Program-made: the position numbers and the translations under genes
The notes under the pieces: generated by a model
Databases searched by the model: none
What the model was told of the DNA's origin: nothing
Seen by the model: only the letters and a program-made list of their open reading frames with translations
Shown here: positions 27,319 to 35,304 of the stretch, in pieces
Layout of the letters: each line of letters starts with the position of its first letter
How positions within the stretch are numbered: position 1 is the first letter of the stretch
From: Clostridiaceae bacterium
GTDB taxonomy: Bacteria > Bacillota > Clostridia > CAYPLH01 > DUMO01
Assembly (NCBI GenBank): GCA_012839865.1
Contig: DUMO01000086.1
Span: 1-37,808 of the forward strand
DNA length: 37,808 nt
Direction of reading: 5' to 3'

Positions 27319-29190
27319 TTAATCCCCAAAAAACATACTGTCCACAAATTCATCATGAAATTCGGGCAGGGCAGACAACTCTATATACCGGGAGATATCT
27401 TTAATTTTTCCTGTCTGCACCAACTCGCTGACAGACAAAAGGCACATTTTTGCTCCCGTACCTGCCGCATTCCCCAGCACAGTTATTTTGTCCTTGAATT
27501 CCGCAGGAATTAAGCCAATCTTTATGGCGCTGTCCTTGTTTATGTAACTGCCAAACCCGCCTGCAAGAAATACATTGTCAACATCCTTCATGCTGATTCC
27601 CGCAGAGTTGATCAACACCTTAACACCAGCGCTTATTGCAGCTTTTGCAAGCTGCAACTCCCGGATATCCTTTTGGGTTATGGCTATAATGCTCTTTACT
27701 CCGGCAGGATTCAAAATATCATTTGCTGCTGTATCGGACCAGACAACAAAAGCCGGTTGACCATCAATTTGGGTTAATCTTTTCCGCAAATTTTCACGGG
27801 CACTCAAACCGGCTTCATCCCCGGCGGCAAACCTTCCGGTCTCATCTATTATTCCGTTTTCAAGCATTATTGCGGCAATGTCCAGGACACCGGAACCGCA
27901 AATACCTATTGGAGCATGGTTTAGTATTGTGTTGATTGCAAGCCTGCCATCTTTATACTCTGCTTTGTTAATTGCGCCTTTCACGCCGCCAATTCCGTTT
28001 CTTATATGAGCGCCTTCAAATGCGGGACCTGCAGCCGTTGAACAGCAATATATCCTATTTTTACAGAAAAGGGCAATTTCTCCGTTCGTGCCTATATCTA
28101 TAAGCATTGAGACGGCATTTTTCTGCACCATGCGGCTGGATAAAATGCCTGCAACAATATCAGCGCCTACATATGCTGAAATGCAGGGTAATAAAGTCAC
28201 CATGCAGGATTTGCCCAGATTAAAGCCCAGTTCTTCAGCAGTAAATTCAATTTTTTCCGTAATTACAGGAATAAAAGGGGATAGGGCGATATTTTTCACC
28301 GGGAGCCCCATGAGCAAATGGAGCATGGTTGTATTTCCTGCGATAACCATATGATATATATTATCCAGACTGGCATGATTGTTTGCGGCAATATTCTTTA
28401 TCATATTATCCAGCTGGGTGATTATGCAGCTTCTCAGTTGCTCCGATCCCTCCGGATTCTCCATTGTATGATTGATTCTGGAAATTACATCGGCTCCATA
28501 TGCTTTTTGCCTGTTGAGTTCAGAGAGGACCCCTACCTGTTCACCTGTTGCCAGGTCCATAAGGTATACGGCAATGGTTGTGGTTCCAATGTCTATGGCA
28601 ACACCGTAGCTTGCTTTTTCGGTGTTGCCTGCTTCAACTTTTAAAACATGATTATTGCAGCGAACGATTGTTGTCTTGTAATTACTTTTTTCCAGTATGT
28701 CCGGAAGACTTTTCATGACGTGCAGCGGAAAGTGCAAATCCGGTACACCCGACAAATCCTGTATTCTCTTTACGTCATCTCTCTGGTCACTGATGGAGGG
28801 ACTGCCTGAAACCAGATATTGCTTTATGATTCCAACATCCCGGCTGGTTTCACACTCCCACCCGGAAGTCAATATTTGAGCGGTTTCAACAATACCGGGC
28901 ATTTCAACTTCAATATCCTGTTGGATCATATATGTACATGCGAGCCTGAAACCCTGCTCAAGTTCCATTTTCCCCAAAAGGAGGCTTTCTTCTTCTGTTG
29001 GCAATGTATTCTGCGCCTGCAGCACCTTTACCTTGCATTTTCCGCACAGGCCCTTTCCGCCGCAGGGGGTATCGATGAAAAAACCGTTTTGGGAAAGCAC
29101 GTTTTTCAGGATGCTTCCTTTGGCACATGACAATTCTGTCTTTTCGTTAACAAGACAAACTACAACCTTGCAGTTTTCCATGCTCTCCAT
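27319..29190 (-). CDS. Corrinoid reactivation protein (RACo-type, 2Fe-2S ferredoxin plus ASKHA ATPase)
   Basis: Predicted ATP-dependent reductive activator that returns oxidised Co(II) corrinoid to active Co(I). The 623-aa product starts at ATG 29190, 7 nt after GGAGG. The N-terminal 2Fe-2S ferredoxin domain has C43, C49, C52 and C85 (CGGKGLCGKC). A linker (about 100-195) leads to the ASKHA/DUF4445 domain with the phosphate loops DIGTTTIAVYL, AGNTTMLHLLMG and LIDIGTNGEIALF, and the C-terminal LAGGFGSYIN. It lies 73 bp downstream of the corrinoid protein gene on the same strand, which fits partnership. Confidence 0.92.
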   Translation of the reverse strand: MESMENCKVVVCLVNEKTELSCAKGSILKNVLSQNGFFIDTPCGGKGLCGKCKVKVLQAQNTLPTEEESLLLGKMELEQGFRLACTYMIQQDIEVEMPGIVETAQILTSGWECETSRDVGIIKQYLVSGSPSISDQRDDVKRIQDLSGVPDLHFPLHVMKSLPDILEKSNYKTTIVRCNNHVLKVEAGNTEKASYGVAIDIGTTTIAVYLMDLATGEQVGVLSELNRQKAYGADVISRINHTMENPEGSEQLRSCIITQLDNMIKNIAANNHASLDNIYHMVIAGNTTMLHLLMGLPVKNIALSPFIPVITEKIEFTAEELGFNLGKSCMVTLLPCISAYVGADIVAGILSSRMVQKNAVSMLIDIGTNGEIALFCKNRIYCCSTAAGPAFEGAHIRNGIGGVKGAINKAEYKDGRLAINTILNHAPIGICGSGVLDIAAIMLENGIIDETGRFAAGDEAGLSARENLRKRLTQIDGQPAFVVWSDTAANDILNPAGVKSIIAITQKDIRELQLAKAAISAGVKVLINSAGISMKDVDNVFLAGGFGSYINKDSAIKIGLIPAEFKDKITVLGNAAGTGAKMCLLSVSELVQTGKIKDISRYIELSALPEFHDEFVDSMFFGD

Positions 29191-29263
29191 GAACTGACCT
29201 CCATGTTTTTTACCGATGCAGGTTTACCGATATGTCAATCTGACGGAAATTTTGCCTTCAAAT

Positions 29264-29902
29264 TCAACCCGCCAGGCAGATGTTCAGAGCACACTCGGCT
29301 GCTGATGCGGCATCCGGAGAATAACAATCAGCGCCAATTTTTTTGCAGAAGCTGTCTGTTACCGGAGCTCCGCCAACCATAATCTTTACTTTATCCCGTA
29401 TGCCTGACTTTTCAGCAGTTTTTACTACATTTTCCATTTCTCCCATAGTTGTAGTCAACAGGGCTGAGCAGGCAATGATTTGCGCATTGTGTTCCATTGC
29501 TGCGCTTATAAATTTTTCGGAAGGCACATCCACGCCAAGGTCAATAACTTCCAGTCCTTTTCCTTCCATCATCATTTTAACAAGATTCTTGCCTATATCG
29601 TGAAGGTCGCCTCTTACAGTCCCGATTATAACCTTACCCTTTGCCTTGACACCGCTGGCAACAAGATATGGCTTCAGAACTTCCACTCCTGTATTCATTG
29701 CCCTGGCGGCAATCAATACTTCAGGGACATACACTTCGTTATTTTTGAACTTCTCTCCTATTATATTCATACCGTACAAAAGACCGTTTTCAAGGATTTC
29801 TTTTGGATCAACACCTTCATCCAGAGCTTTCTGCACCAGCTCTTTTACGTTTTTTGCCCTTCCTTGCTGCAGGTTTTGAGATATTTCTTTAAATATACTC
29901 AT
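29264..29902 (-). CDS. Methyltransferase cognate corrinoid protein
   Basis: A 212-aa cobalamin-binding protein of the MtaC/MtbC/MttC type, carrying methyl groups between a substrate-specific methyltransferase and an acceptor. It has an N-terminal helical cap (about 1-85; MNIIGEKFKNNEVYVPEVL) and a Rossmann-like B12 domain with the D99-L-H101-D-I-G104 motif, whose His binds cobalt. The later segments CSALLTTTMGEM and VGGAPVT are typical. ATG 29902 follows AAGGGGTG. It leads the run with the RACo-like gene. No matching methyltransferase gene is in the window, so its substrate is unknown. Confidence 0.92.
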   Translation of the reverse strand: MSIFKEISQNLQQGRAKNVKELVQKALDEGVDPKEILENGLLYGMNIIGEKFKNNEVYVPEVLIAARAMNTGVEVLKPYLVASGVKAKGKVIIGTVRGDLHDIGKNLVKMMMEGKGLEVIDLGVDVPSEKFISAAMEHNAQIIACSALLTTTMGEMENVVKTAEKSGIRDKVKIMVGGAPVTDSFCKKIGADCYSPDAASAAECALNICLAG

Positions 29903-30063
29903 ATCAACACCCCTTGCTAAAATGATTATTCTCCAAAAAGCAAAACATCCGGCTTAACAACATATATGCCATGCCCTGACCCTCCAGCTGCTTGTAAAGC
30001 CAGGTATAATGCTTTTCAGATGGCAGTAATATTTTTGTTTATGTTTATCATACTATGGATACT

Positions 30064-30097
30064 ACAAAAAATATTGAAAAATCGCAACATTTTTTGT
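30064..30097. promoter_or_regulatory. Operator-like inverted repeat upstream of the corrinoid gene
   Basis: Perfect 9-bp arms ACAAAAAAT and ATTTTTTGT separated by 16 bp lie about 160-195 bp upstream of the corrinoid start. It could be a regulator site or an A/T hairpin. The high A+T content makes chance pairing easier. Confidence 0.3.
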
Positions 30098-30185
30098 ATT
30101 TTTTTAAGCTGTTCGGAAAAATGATTGAATGTTCAGAAGATCTTGCAATTTTTCAAAACAATCATTTTTTAATACTGCAGAACAT

Positions 30186-30456
30186 CCTGAAATGGATGGA
30201 ATGCAAGCAGAGCAATAACAAGGCTCTTATTTTGATAAAACCGACGGTTCGCTGAAGGCAAAAATGCTACCGCTTTTTACTCGCCCTCCGTGGCTCGAAA
30301 AAGCTAAAAAAACATCCTGTTTTTTACACGCATTTTTGCCTTCATCTCACCTGGTTTTCTAACAAAATAAAGCCATCTGTTATTGCTCTGCTTACATTCC
30401 ATCACAACAGTGAATTGTACAAATCATTGCTCTGCTTACATTTCATCCATTTCAGG
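30186..30456 (-). repeat. Structured interspersed repeat, copy B
   Basis: The core 30214-30384, read on the minus strand, matches copy A (10821-10991) at 159/171 with no gap. Outer terminal inverted repeats at 30186-30216 and 30426-30456 match at 29 of 31. The inner arms here form a perfect 14-bp stem (GAAGGCAAAAATGC with its complement). On the high-coordinate side the terminal sequence is present twice, at 30382-30402 and 30426-30446 (20/21), separated by 23 bp. No open frame of note is present. This copy is inverted relative to copy A. Confidence 0.88.
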
Positions 30457-30608
30457 CTGCACTGTTGAATTAGAGCTTGCTTTCTATGAAATAATATCTT
30501 TGAGCAGAATGAATTAATTTAATCCGGCACCGGGATGCAATTAAATCACCCATACCGGTGGAAAGGCATAATCTATTATTGCAAGTAGAATATTTTGGAG
30601 GTATTTAT

Positions 30609-31715
30609 ATGGTTCAGGGAAAGGTTAAGCGATTATTCCCCGGTGGCAATACAGCCAGAGGGTTTTTCAGTTATTATGATTACATATTGAGCCAGGAGGA
30701 AGCTGACAGGATTATAGTGATAAAAGGCGGCCCCGGAGTCGGCAAATCCACATTAATGAAAAAGGTTGCCGCAGAAATGATTAAAAAGGGCCTGGATGTT
30801 GAACTCATGCACTGTTCCAGTGATCCTGCCAGTCTTGACGGGGTTGTTATTCATAAAGCGGGTACTGCAATAATTGATGGTACCAAACCACATATAGTGG
30901 ATCCCAAAAATCCGGGGGCGGTTGACGAAATCTTGAATCTTGGAGAATTTTGGGACCATGAGGGTGTCAGGAGCAACCGCATAAAAATTTTAAAATGCAA
31001 TAATGAAATTGCCCGTTTTTTTGAAAGAGCCTACAGGTATATCAGAGCTGCTTACGAGATTTACAAAGATTCTGAAGAAATTTATTCACACGCAATGGAC
31101 CATCAAAAAGTAAATAAAATTGCAAACAATATTATGGATAATCTGTTTGCTGACGACAAACCAGGAGACATTCGGGGAAAATGGAGGAAAATGTTCGCAT
31201 CGGCCATAACACCCCAGGGGCTTGTAAATTACCTGCAAACAGTGCTGACCACATCTAAAATTTATAAAATAAAAGGTTTGCAGGGCACCGGAACTGAAAA
31301 ACTGCTGAACAAAATAGCAGCAGCGGCGGTAGAATGCGGTTGCGATGTGGAGTGCTATTATTGCGCCCTGAATCCCGAAAAGCTTGAACATGTTGTTATA
31401 CCGCAAAAGGATGTTTCCTTTACCACTGCCAACTGTTATCATAACGCTGATATAGAAACTTTCGAAGAAATCAACCTGAATGAGTTTATTGACCTTTCAA
31501 TGCTGGATGTCAATGAATCGGATATCGAGTTTAACAATGACCAATTTGACCATTTGCTTGGCAGGGCAATAGAGACAATAAAGAAAGCAAAGGAAAAGCA
31601 TGATGAGCTGGAGCAGTACTATGTACCCAACATGAAATTTGATGAAATTCATAAAAAGACTGATGAGATTATAAAGAAAATATTAAAGTGTGTTGAGCCT
31701 TCCTTTGAAATTTAA
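30609..31715 (+). CDS. Duplicated P-loop ATPase-like protein (PRK06851 type)
   Basis: Start ATG 30609 lies 7 nt after TTGGAGG; 368 aa. The first half has a sound Walker A, GGPGVGKST (40-48). The second half repeats the same pattern from residue 220: IKGLQGTGTEKLLNKIA aligns with IKGGPGVGKSTLMKKVA, and CALNPEKLEHVVIP with CSSDPASLDGVVIH. The second loop lacks the normal GKS/T. So this is an internally duplicated NTPase with a probably inactive second half. I recognise it as a family common in Firmicutes without known function. It diverges from the corrinoid genes across copy B of the repeat. Confidence 0.75.
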   Translation: MVQGKVKRLFPGGNTARGFFSYYDYILSQEEADRIIVIKGGPGVGKSTLMKKVAAEMIKKGLDVELMHCSSDPASLDGVVIHKAGTAIIDGTKPHIVDPKNPGAVDEILNLGEFWDHEGVRSNRIKILKCNNEIARFFERAYRYIRAAYEIYKDSEEIYSHAMDHQKVNKIANNIMDNLFADDKPGDIRGKWRKMFASAITPQGLVNYLQTVLTTSKIYKIKGLQGTGTEKLLNKIAAAAVECGCDVECYYCALNPEKLEHVVIPQKDVSFTTANCYHNADIETFEEINLNEFIDLSMLDVNESDIEFNNDQFDHLLGRAIETIKKAKEKHDELEQYYVPNMKFDEIHKKTDEIIKKILKCVEPSFEI

Positions 31716-31733
31716 TGAAATGTGATGCTTCAA

Positions 31734-31761
31734 GTCAAGTGGAGCAAAGGCTCCACCTGAC
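31734..31761 (+). terminator. Stem-loop after the duplicated P-loop gene
   Basis: GTGGAGC (31739-31745) pairs with GCTCCAC (31750-31756) around an AAAG loop; a GTCA/TGAC extension beyond one mismatch lengthens it. It lies 18 nt past the stop. The U-run is absent, so termination strength is uncertain. Confidence 0.5.
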
Positions 31762-31867
31762 ATCTAATAGAATATTTGACTTCTCCATAAATATATATTT
31801 TACAATTGTTTTGAAATTTCCATTAGCCCGGGAGATTACAAAAATTCAGCGCTCAACCCTTTTTTGA

Positions 31868-33133
31868 CTAAATTTGTTTTGCATTTTTCAATAAATATTT
31901 CTCAGCTTCCGTACACCAGAGGCCATTGTTGCTCTCTAATATGGAGGCAAGTTCGTGAAACATTTTATTGGTTTTGCCTTTTTCTTTCAGCTCGTTTAAC
32001 GGGGTTAAATCCAGTTCTATGTTTGTATATATTAGTTTTTTACCACCAGGTATATTGGGCAGATTCAAAGTTGTCTCAATAGCACTGTTAAGTCCGCCTA
32101 TGTGTGTTATCATAGAAGACGGATCGATTTGACCTCTCTCCATTAATTGCAGTGACTCAAGCATATCATTGGTATTGCTGCCGCTTGTACCTACTATATG
32201 TGTTGAGTTGTAGTGTACGTTATAGAAATTTAAATTTGCATTAAATTTTGTATTTGTAGGTCCGGCAAAAAAGTTAAGGCATCCGTCTTTTCCCAGTATG
32301 GCATCTGCCTGCTCAACCACCGGTTTAACCGCAGCAAATACAAATACGTCATCATATCCTTTTCCGTCTGTCAATGAAAGCAGATATGCCGTAGGATCCT
32401 CAATAGCGGCCGTATTAACATATATCAGGTTTACGCCGTTCTTTTTTGCTTTTTCCGGGGTATATATTGAAGCAGCCCGGTCAAGTCTTGATTGGTCAAT
32501 GTCAGTTACTATCAACAGGTTTGGTTTTCTGTCGCAATGAATTGCATAATCTATTGCACCAATCCCCATAGGACCTGCTCCGGCTAAAATTGCCATATTG
32601 CCGCCTTCCTTAATGCCCATGCTGTGCACATAGCTGCCGGCAGTTGTATGATAATTTGAGTGGAAGGCTGCTATTATGCATGATGTAGGTTCAGCCAGGG
32701 ATCCGTGGTAATAAGAAACTCCTTCATAATTTAACAGACAGTTCTGTTCCATAACAACGTTTGGTATTATTATGTATGTTGCACAACCTCCGATATATTG
32801 AAAAGAATAGCCCAGAGATGCATAAGGATTGCTCTTTTCGTTTAAGGCCGGTTGTATGGCGAACTTGCTTCCTTCTTTATATTTATCTCTCCATTTCTTT
32901 CCGACTTGGAGTATTTCTCCACAAAATTCATGGCCTACTATGATTGGTTTTCTGTCAATATCATGAGGAACCCTCTTGTGGTTGGGACCCTGTATTGCAG
33001 CTTTGTAAGTTGACATGCAGATGCTGTCAGATACGACTTTTGCCAAGATTTCATCATCTTTTAAAGGTGGAAGCTCAAATTCTTCCAGCCTTAAATCCAG
33101 AACTCCATATAATCTTACTGCTTTTGTCTTCAA
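31868..33133 (-). CDS. Zinc-binding dehydrogenase, SorE-like (L-sorbose-1-phosphate reductase type)
   Basis: A 421-aa medium-chain dehydrogenase/reductase whose start codon is TTG (33133-33131), after AGGTGGGAG. Catalytic zinc ligands C39 (SDSICMSTYK), H68-E69 (VGHEFCGE) and E148 (LAEPTSC) are present. The NAD(P) motif is GAGPMG (185-190). The four-cysteine structural zinc loop of classic alcohol dehydrogenases is missing, as in SorE-type enzymes. It probably interconverts a sugar phosphate or polyol; the substrate is not fixed by sequence. It is divergent from the 2-oxoacid dehydrogenase operon. Confidence 0.8.
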   Translation of the reverse strand: MKTKAVRLYGVLDLRLEEFELPPLKDDEILAKVVSDSICMSTYKAAIQGPNHKRVPHDIDRKPIIVGHEFCGEILQVGKKWRDKYKEGSKFAIQPALNEKSNPYASLGYSFQYIGGCATYIIIPNVVMEQNCLLNYEGVSYYHGSLAEPTSCIIAAFHSNYHTTAGSYVHSMGIKEGGNMAILAGAGPMGIGAIDYAIHCDRKPNLLIVTDIDQSRLDRAASIYTPEKAKKNGVNLIYVNTAAIEDPTAYLLSLTDGKGYDDVFVFAAVKPVVEQADAILGKDGCLNFFAGPTNTKFNANLNFYNVHYNSTHIVGTSGSNTNDMLESLQLMERGQIDPSSMITHIGGLNSAIETTLNLPNIPGGKKLIYTNIELDLTPLNELKEKGKTNKMFHELASILESNNGLWCTEAEKYLLKNAKQI

Positions 33134-33296
33134 TATAATCTCCCACCTTTACTTTATAATTTACCCTTTTGTTAAAAAATAATTATTATAATCTATTATA
33201 CGGTAATTTGCCAAAATAAAATATTGCCTTCGAGCTAGTGCTTTGCATATGAAATTATATAACATACATTTTGTCTGTTATTAAAATTAACAATTA

Positions 33297-33315
33297 TGTG
33301 TTATATTATAACACA
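33297..33315. promoter_or_regulatory. 19-bp operator-like palindrome
   Basis: TGTGTTATA and TATAACACA form perfect 9-bp arms around a single T. It lies about 165 bp upstream of the sorE-like start and 180 bp upstream of the E2 promoter. The shape is typical of a dimeric repressor or activator site. It is only loosely like Rex or CRP/FNR sites, so no regulator is named. Confidence 0.5.
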
Positions 33316-33497
33316 ATATTATTGAAATGCAATATATTTAATTTCCGAGCGATTTGGCTGAAATTCATCCTGAACAATGTAAAGGTTATACCCGCTTATC
33401 CGTTAAATAAGCAGTAATTCAGCACGTTCAATTAATCTGGCTTTCAAGTATTTGCACAAAAAAATAAAAAAAGAGTAAGCTTATTTCGATTTTAGTA

Positions 33498-33527
33498 TTG
33501 ACAATCCGTGTTAAACGATGATAACAT
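33498..33527 (+). promoter_or_regulatory. Promoter of the 2-oxoacid dehydrogenase operon
   Basis: A perfect -35 TTGACA (33498-33503) is followed after 18 bp by TAACAT (33522-33527), which matches the -10 at 4/6. The resulting leader would be about 175 nt before the E2 ATG at 33709. Confidence 0.5.
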
Positions 33528-33618
33528 ATAACATGGATATGAAATAAATTAACATAAACTTATATTTTTATACAAATGATTATCTCCCGAAAACTAATTG
33601 GCTATAAGGGGAACAGAC

Positions 33619-33648
33619 ATGAAAAATATTAACGGCAGAAGTAAATAA
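33619..33648 (+). CDS. Possible 9-codon leader peptide
   Basis: ATG at 33619 follows AAGGGGA at good spacing and opens MKNINGRSK before TAA. It lies inside the predicted leader of the E2 gene. It could be a regulatory leader peptide, or chance. Confidence 0.2.
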   Translation: MKNINGRSK

Positions 33649-33708
33649 CAGAAAGCAATTTGTTATGAAGATGCAATCATAGATTAAGAGCCAAAGGAGA
33701 GATTTTAA

Positions 33709-35106
33709 ATGGCAACACCGGTAATTATGCCCCGCCAGGGACAATCAGTTGAAAGCTGTATTATATCCAAATGGCATGAAAAAATAGGGGATGTTGTTAA
33801 GACAGGAGACCTGTTGTTTTCATATGAAACCGATAAAGCAGCCTTTGATGAAGAAGCACAGGTAGACGGCATACTACTGGATATATTTTTTAAAGAGGAT
33901 GATGATGTTCCTGTCCTGACTAATGTTTGTGTTATAGGAGAAGCCGGGGAGGACACAAAACAGTATAATCCGCATTTAAATAATGAAAATAAAGAGAAAG
34001 ACACAGGAAAGCAAGAGGAGGCATTAAATTCTTCCGAAAACACCGGGGAGGCTAAGCTTGAGGAAAAAACTGAAATTCCTTCAACAGGTCCGGAAAATGA
34101 ATCCCAGAGGATAAAAATTTCTCCACGGGCAAGGAATTATGCCGAAAAATCCTTTGTTGACTACAGGCTTGCAGTGCCTTCAGGTCCTGACGGAAGAATA
34201 ATCGAAAGAGATGTTGTTGCTCTTAGGGAAAAAGGACCTGTAATAACTCCGGCTGCATGGGATGAGTATAAAAACTCCGGCTCTTTTGATTATAGGGGTA
34301 CAGGAATGGGCGGAAGAATTACTCTTGGTGACATGGAAAGAAAACCTGCTTCCCGGGAACCTGATATACATAAAGAAGAGGCAAAACCTGAAGCTGCTGC
34401 AGCTAATAATCTTGAATTCGAGGAAGTCAAGCTTTCAGGAATCAGAAGGGTAATAGCAAAGGCTATGCATGATTCTTTATCAAACACAGCCCAGCTTACC
34501 TTGAATACTTCCTTTGATGCTTCGGCAATTCTTGAATACAGGAGCCAGTTAAAGAAGCTTAAGGATTCTCTTGGAATAGAAAATATTACGCTGAATGATA
34601 TTATCGTTTTTGCTGTTTCAAGGACATTGGTAAAGCATAAGTATTTAAACGCGCACTACAAGGAAGATAAGTTGTTGTTGTTCACCAATGTGCACCTTGG
34701 AGTAGCGGTTGACACTGAAAGGGGATTAATGGTACCGACTGTATATGACGCAAATCTTAAGTCATTGAATAATATATCCTCTGAAATTAAGCTTTTGGTT
34801 GAGAAATGCAAGCAAGGTACCATTAACCCCGACCTTTTAAAGGGAGGAACATTTACCGTCACAAATCTGGGATCCCTTGGAATAGAATCTTTCACTCCTA
34901 TTTTAAATCCACCTCAAACCGGAATACTTGGTGTAAACACCATTACATACAAGACAAGGGAGATTGACGGTTCATTTAAGTACTATCCTTCCATGGGGTT
35001 GTCTCTGACCTTTGACCACAGAGCCCTGGATGGAGCTGTAGCTGCAAGGTTTTTGCAGGACTTGAAGAGCAATCTGGAGAATTTTACGGTTTTGCTTGCA
35101 AAGTAA
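33709..35106 (+). CDS. Dihydrolipoamide acyltransferase (E2) of a 2-oxoacid dehydrogenase complex
   Basis: Core of a pyruvate, acetoin or related dehydrogenase complex, passing the acyl group to CoA. ATG 33709 has AAAGGAGA upstream; 465 aa. The lipoyl domain (1-80) carries the lipoyl lysine K43 in YETDKAA. A Glu/Asn-rich linker leads to an E3/E1-binding domain (about 136-172; KISPRARNYAEK). A second, degenerate copy of that domain seems to lie at about 178-210 (ITPAAWDEYKNSG...GRITLGDME). The catalytic domain ends with DHRALDG, H437 and D441 being the active pair. E3 follows after 198 bp. Confidence 0.92.
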   Translation: MATPVIMPRQGQSVESCIISKWHEKIGDVVKTGDLLFSYETDKAAFDEEAQVDGILLDIFFKEDDDVPVLTNVCVIGEAGEDTKQYNPHLNNENKEKDTGKQEEALNSSENTGEAKLEEKTEIPSTGPENESQRIKISPRARNYAEKSFVDYRLAVPSGPDGRIIERDVVALREKGPVITPAAWDEYKNSGSFDYRGTGMGGRITLGDMERKPASREPDIHKEEAKPEAAAANNLEFEEVKLSGIRRVIAKAMHDSLSNTAQLTLNTSFDASAILEYRSQLKKLKDSLGIENITLNDIIVFAVSRTLVKHKYLNAHYKEDKLLLFTNVHLGVAVDTERGLMVPTVYDANLKSLNNISSEIKLLVEKCKQGTINPDLLKGGTFTVTNLGSLGIESFTPILNPPQTGILGVNTITYKTREIDGSFKYYPSMGLSLTFDHRALDGAVAARFLQDLKSNLENFTVLLAK

Positions 35107-35304
35107 ACTTATGGTAACATGACAATATACAGGTAAGATAAAACCACTACTCAAAAAGTAGATCAGGCAATTTTGAATGAGACATTTACGAAATAATCAA
35201 TCCTGAAAATATATATTGTATATGTTATACAACCGGAATACTTTTTGGGTGGCAATCATGAATTTGTGGCACCGTCTTTTTTAAGCGGTGGGATGGAGGT
35301 TTTT

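Larger units (their letters stand above)
29903..30608. other. Divergent corrinoid gene / duplicated-P-loop gene intergenic region
   Basis: A 706-bp gap. It holds an inverted repeat ACAAAAAAT/ATTTTTTGT (30064-30097), repeat copy B (30186-30456), and a CACCGG/CCGGTG pair (30528-30560) before the plus-strand gene. A weak minus-strand promoter (TTGCGA, 17 bp, TAGTAT) overlaps the first inverted repeat. A 66-codon frame running into the repeat (30055-30255) is judged non-coding. Confidence 0.55.
33134..33708. other. Divergent sorE-like / E2 intergenic region
   Basis: A 575-bp regulatory gap, very AT-rich. It holds the palindrome at 33297-33315, a GCTTAT/ATAAGC pair near 33391-33410, the E2 promoter at 33498-33527, and a possible 9-codon ORF with its own ribosome site at 33619-33648. 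No larger gene is seen. No sigma-54 promoter (TGGCAC-TTGC), as used for some acetoin operons, was found. Confidence 0.55.

Noticed and set aside
30055-30255. A 66-codon plus-strand frame entering repeat copy B
   Set aside because: No ribosome site, low-complexity start, and its end is made of repeat sequence.
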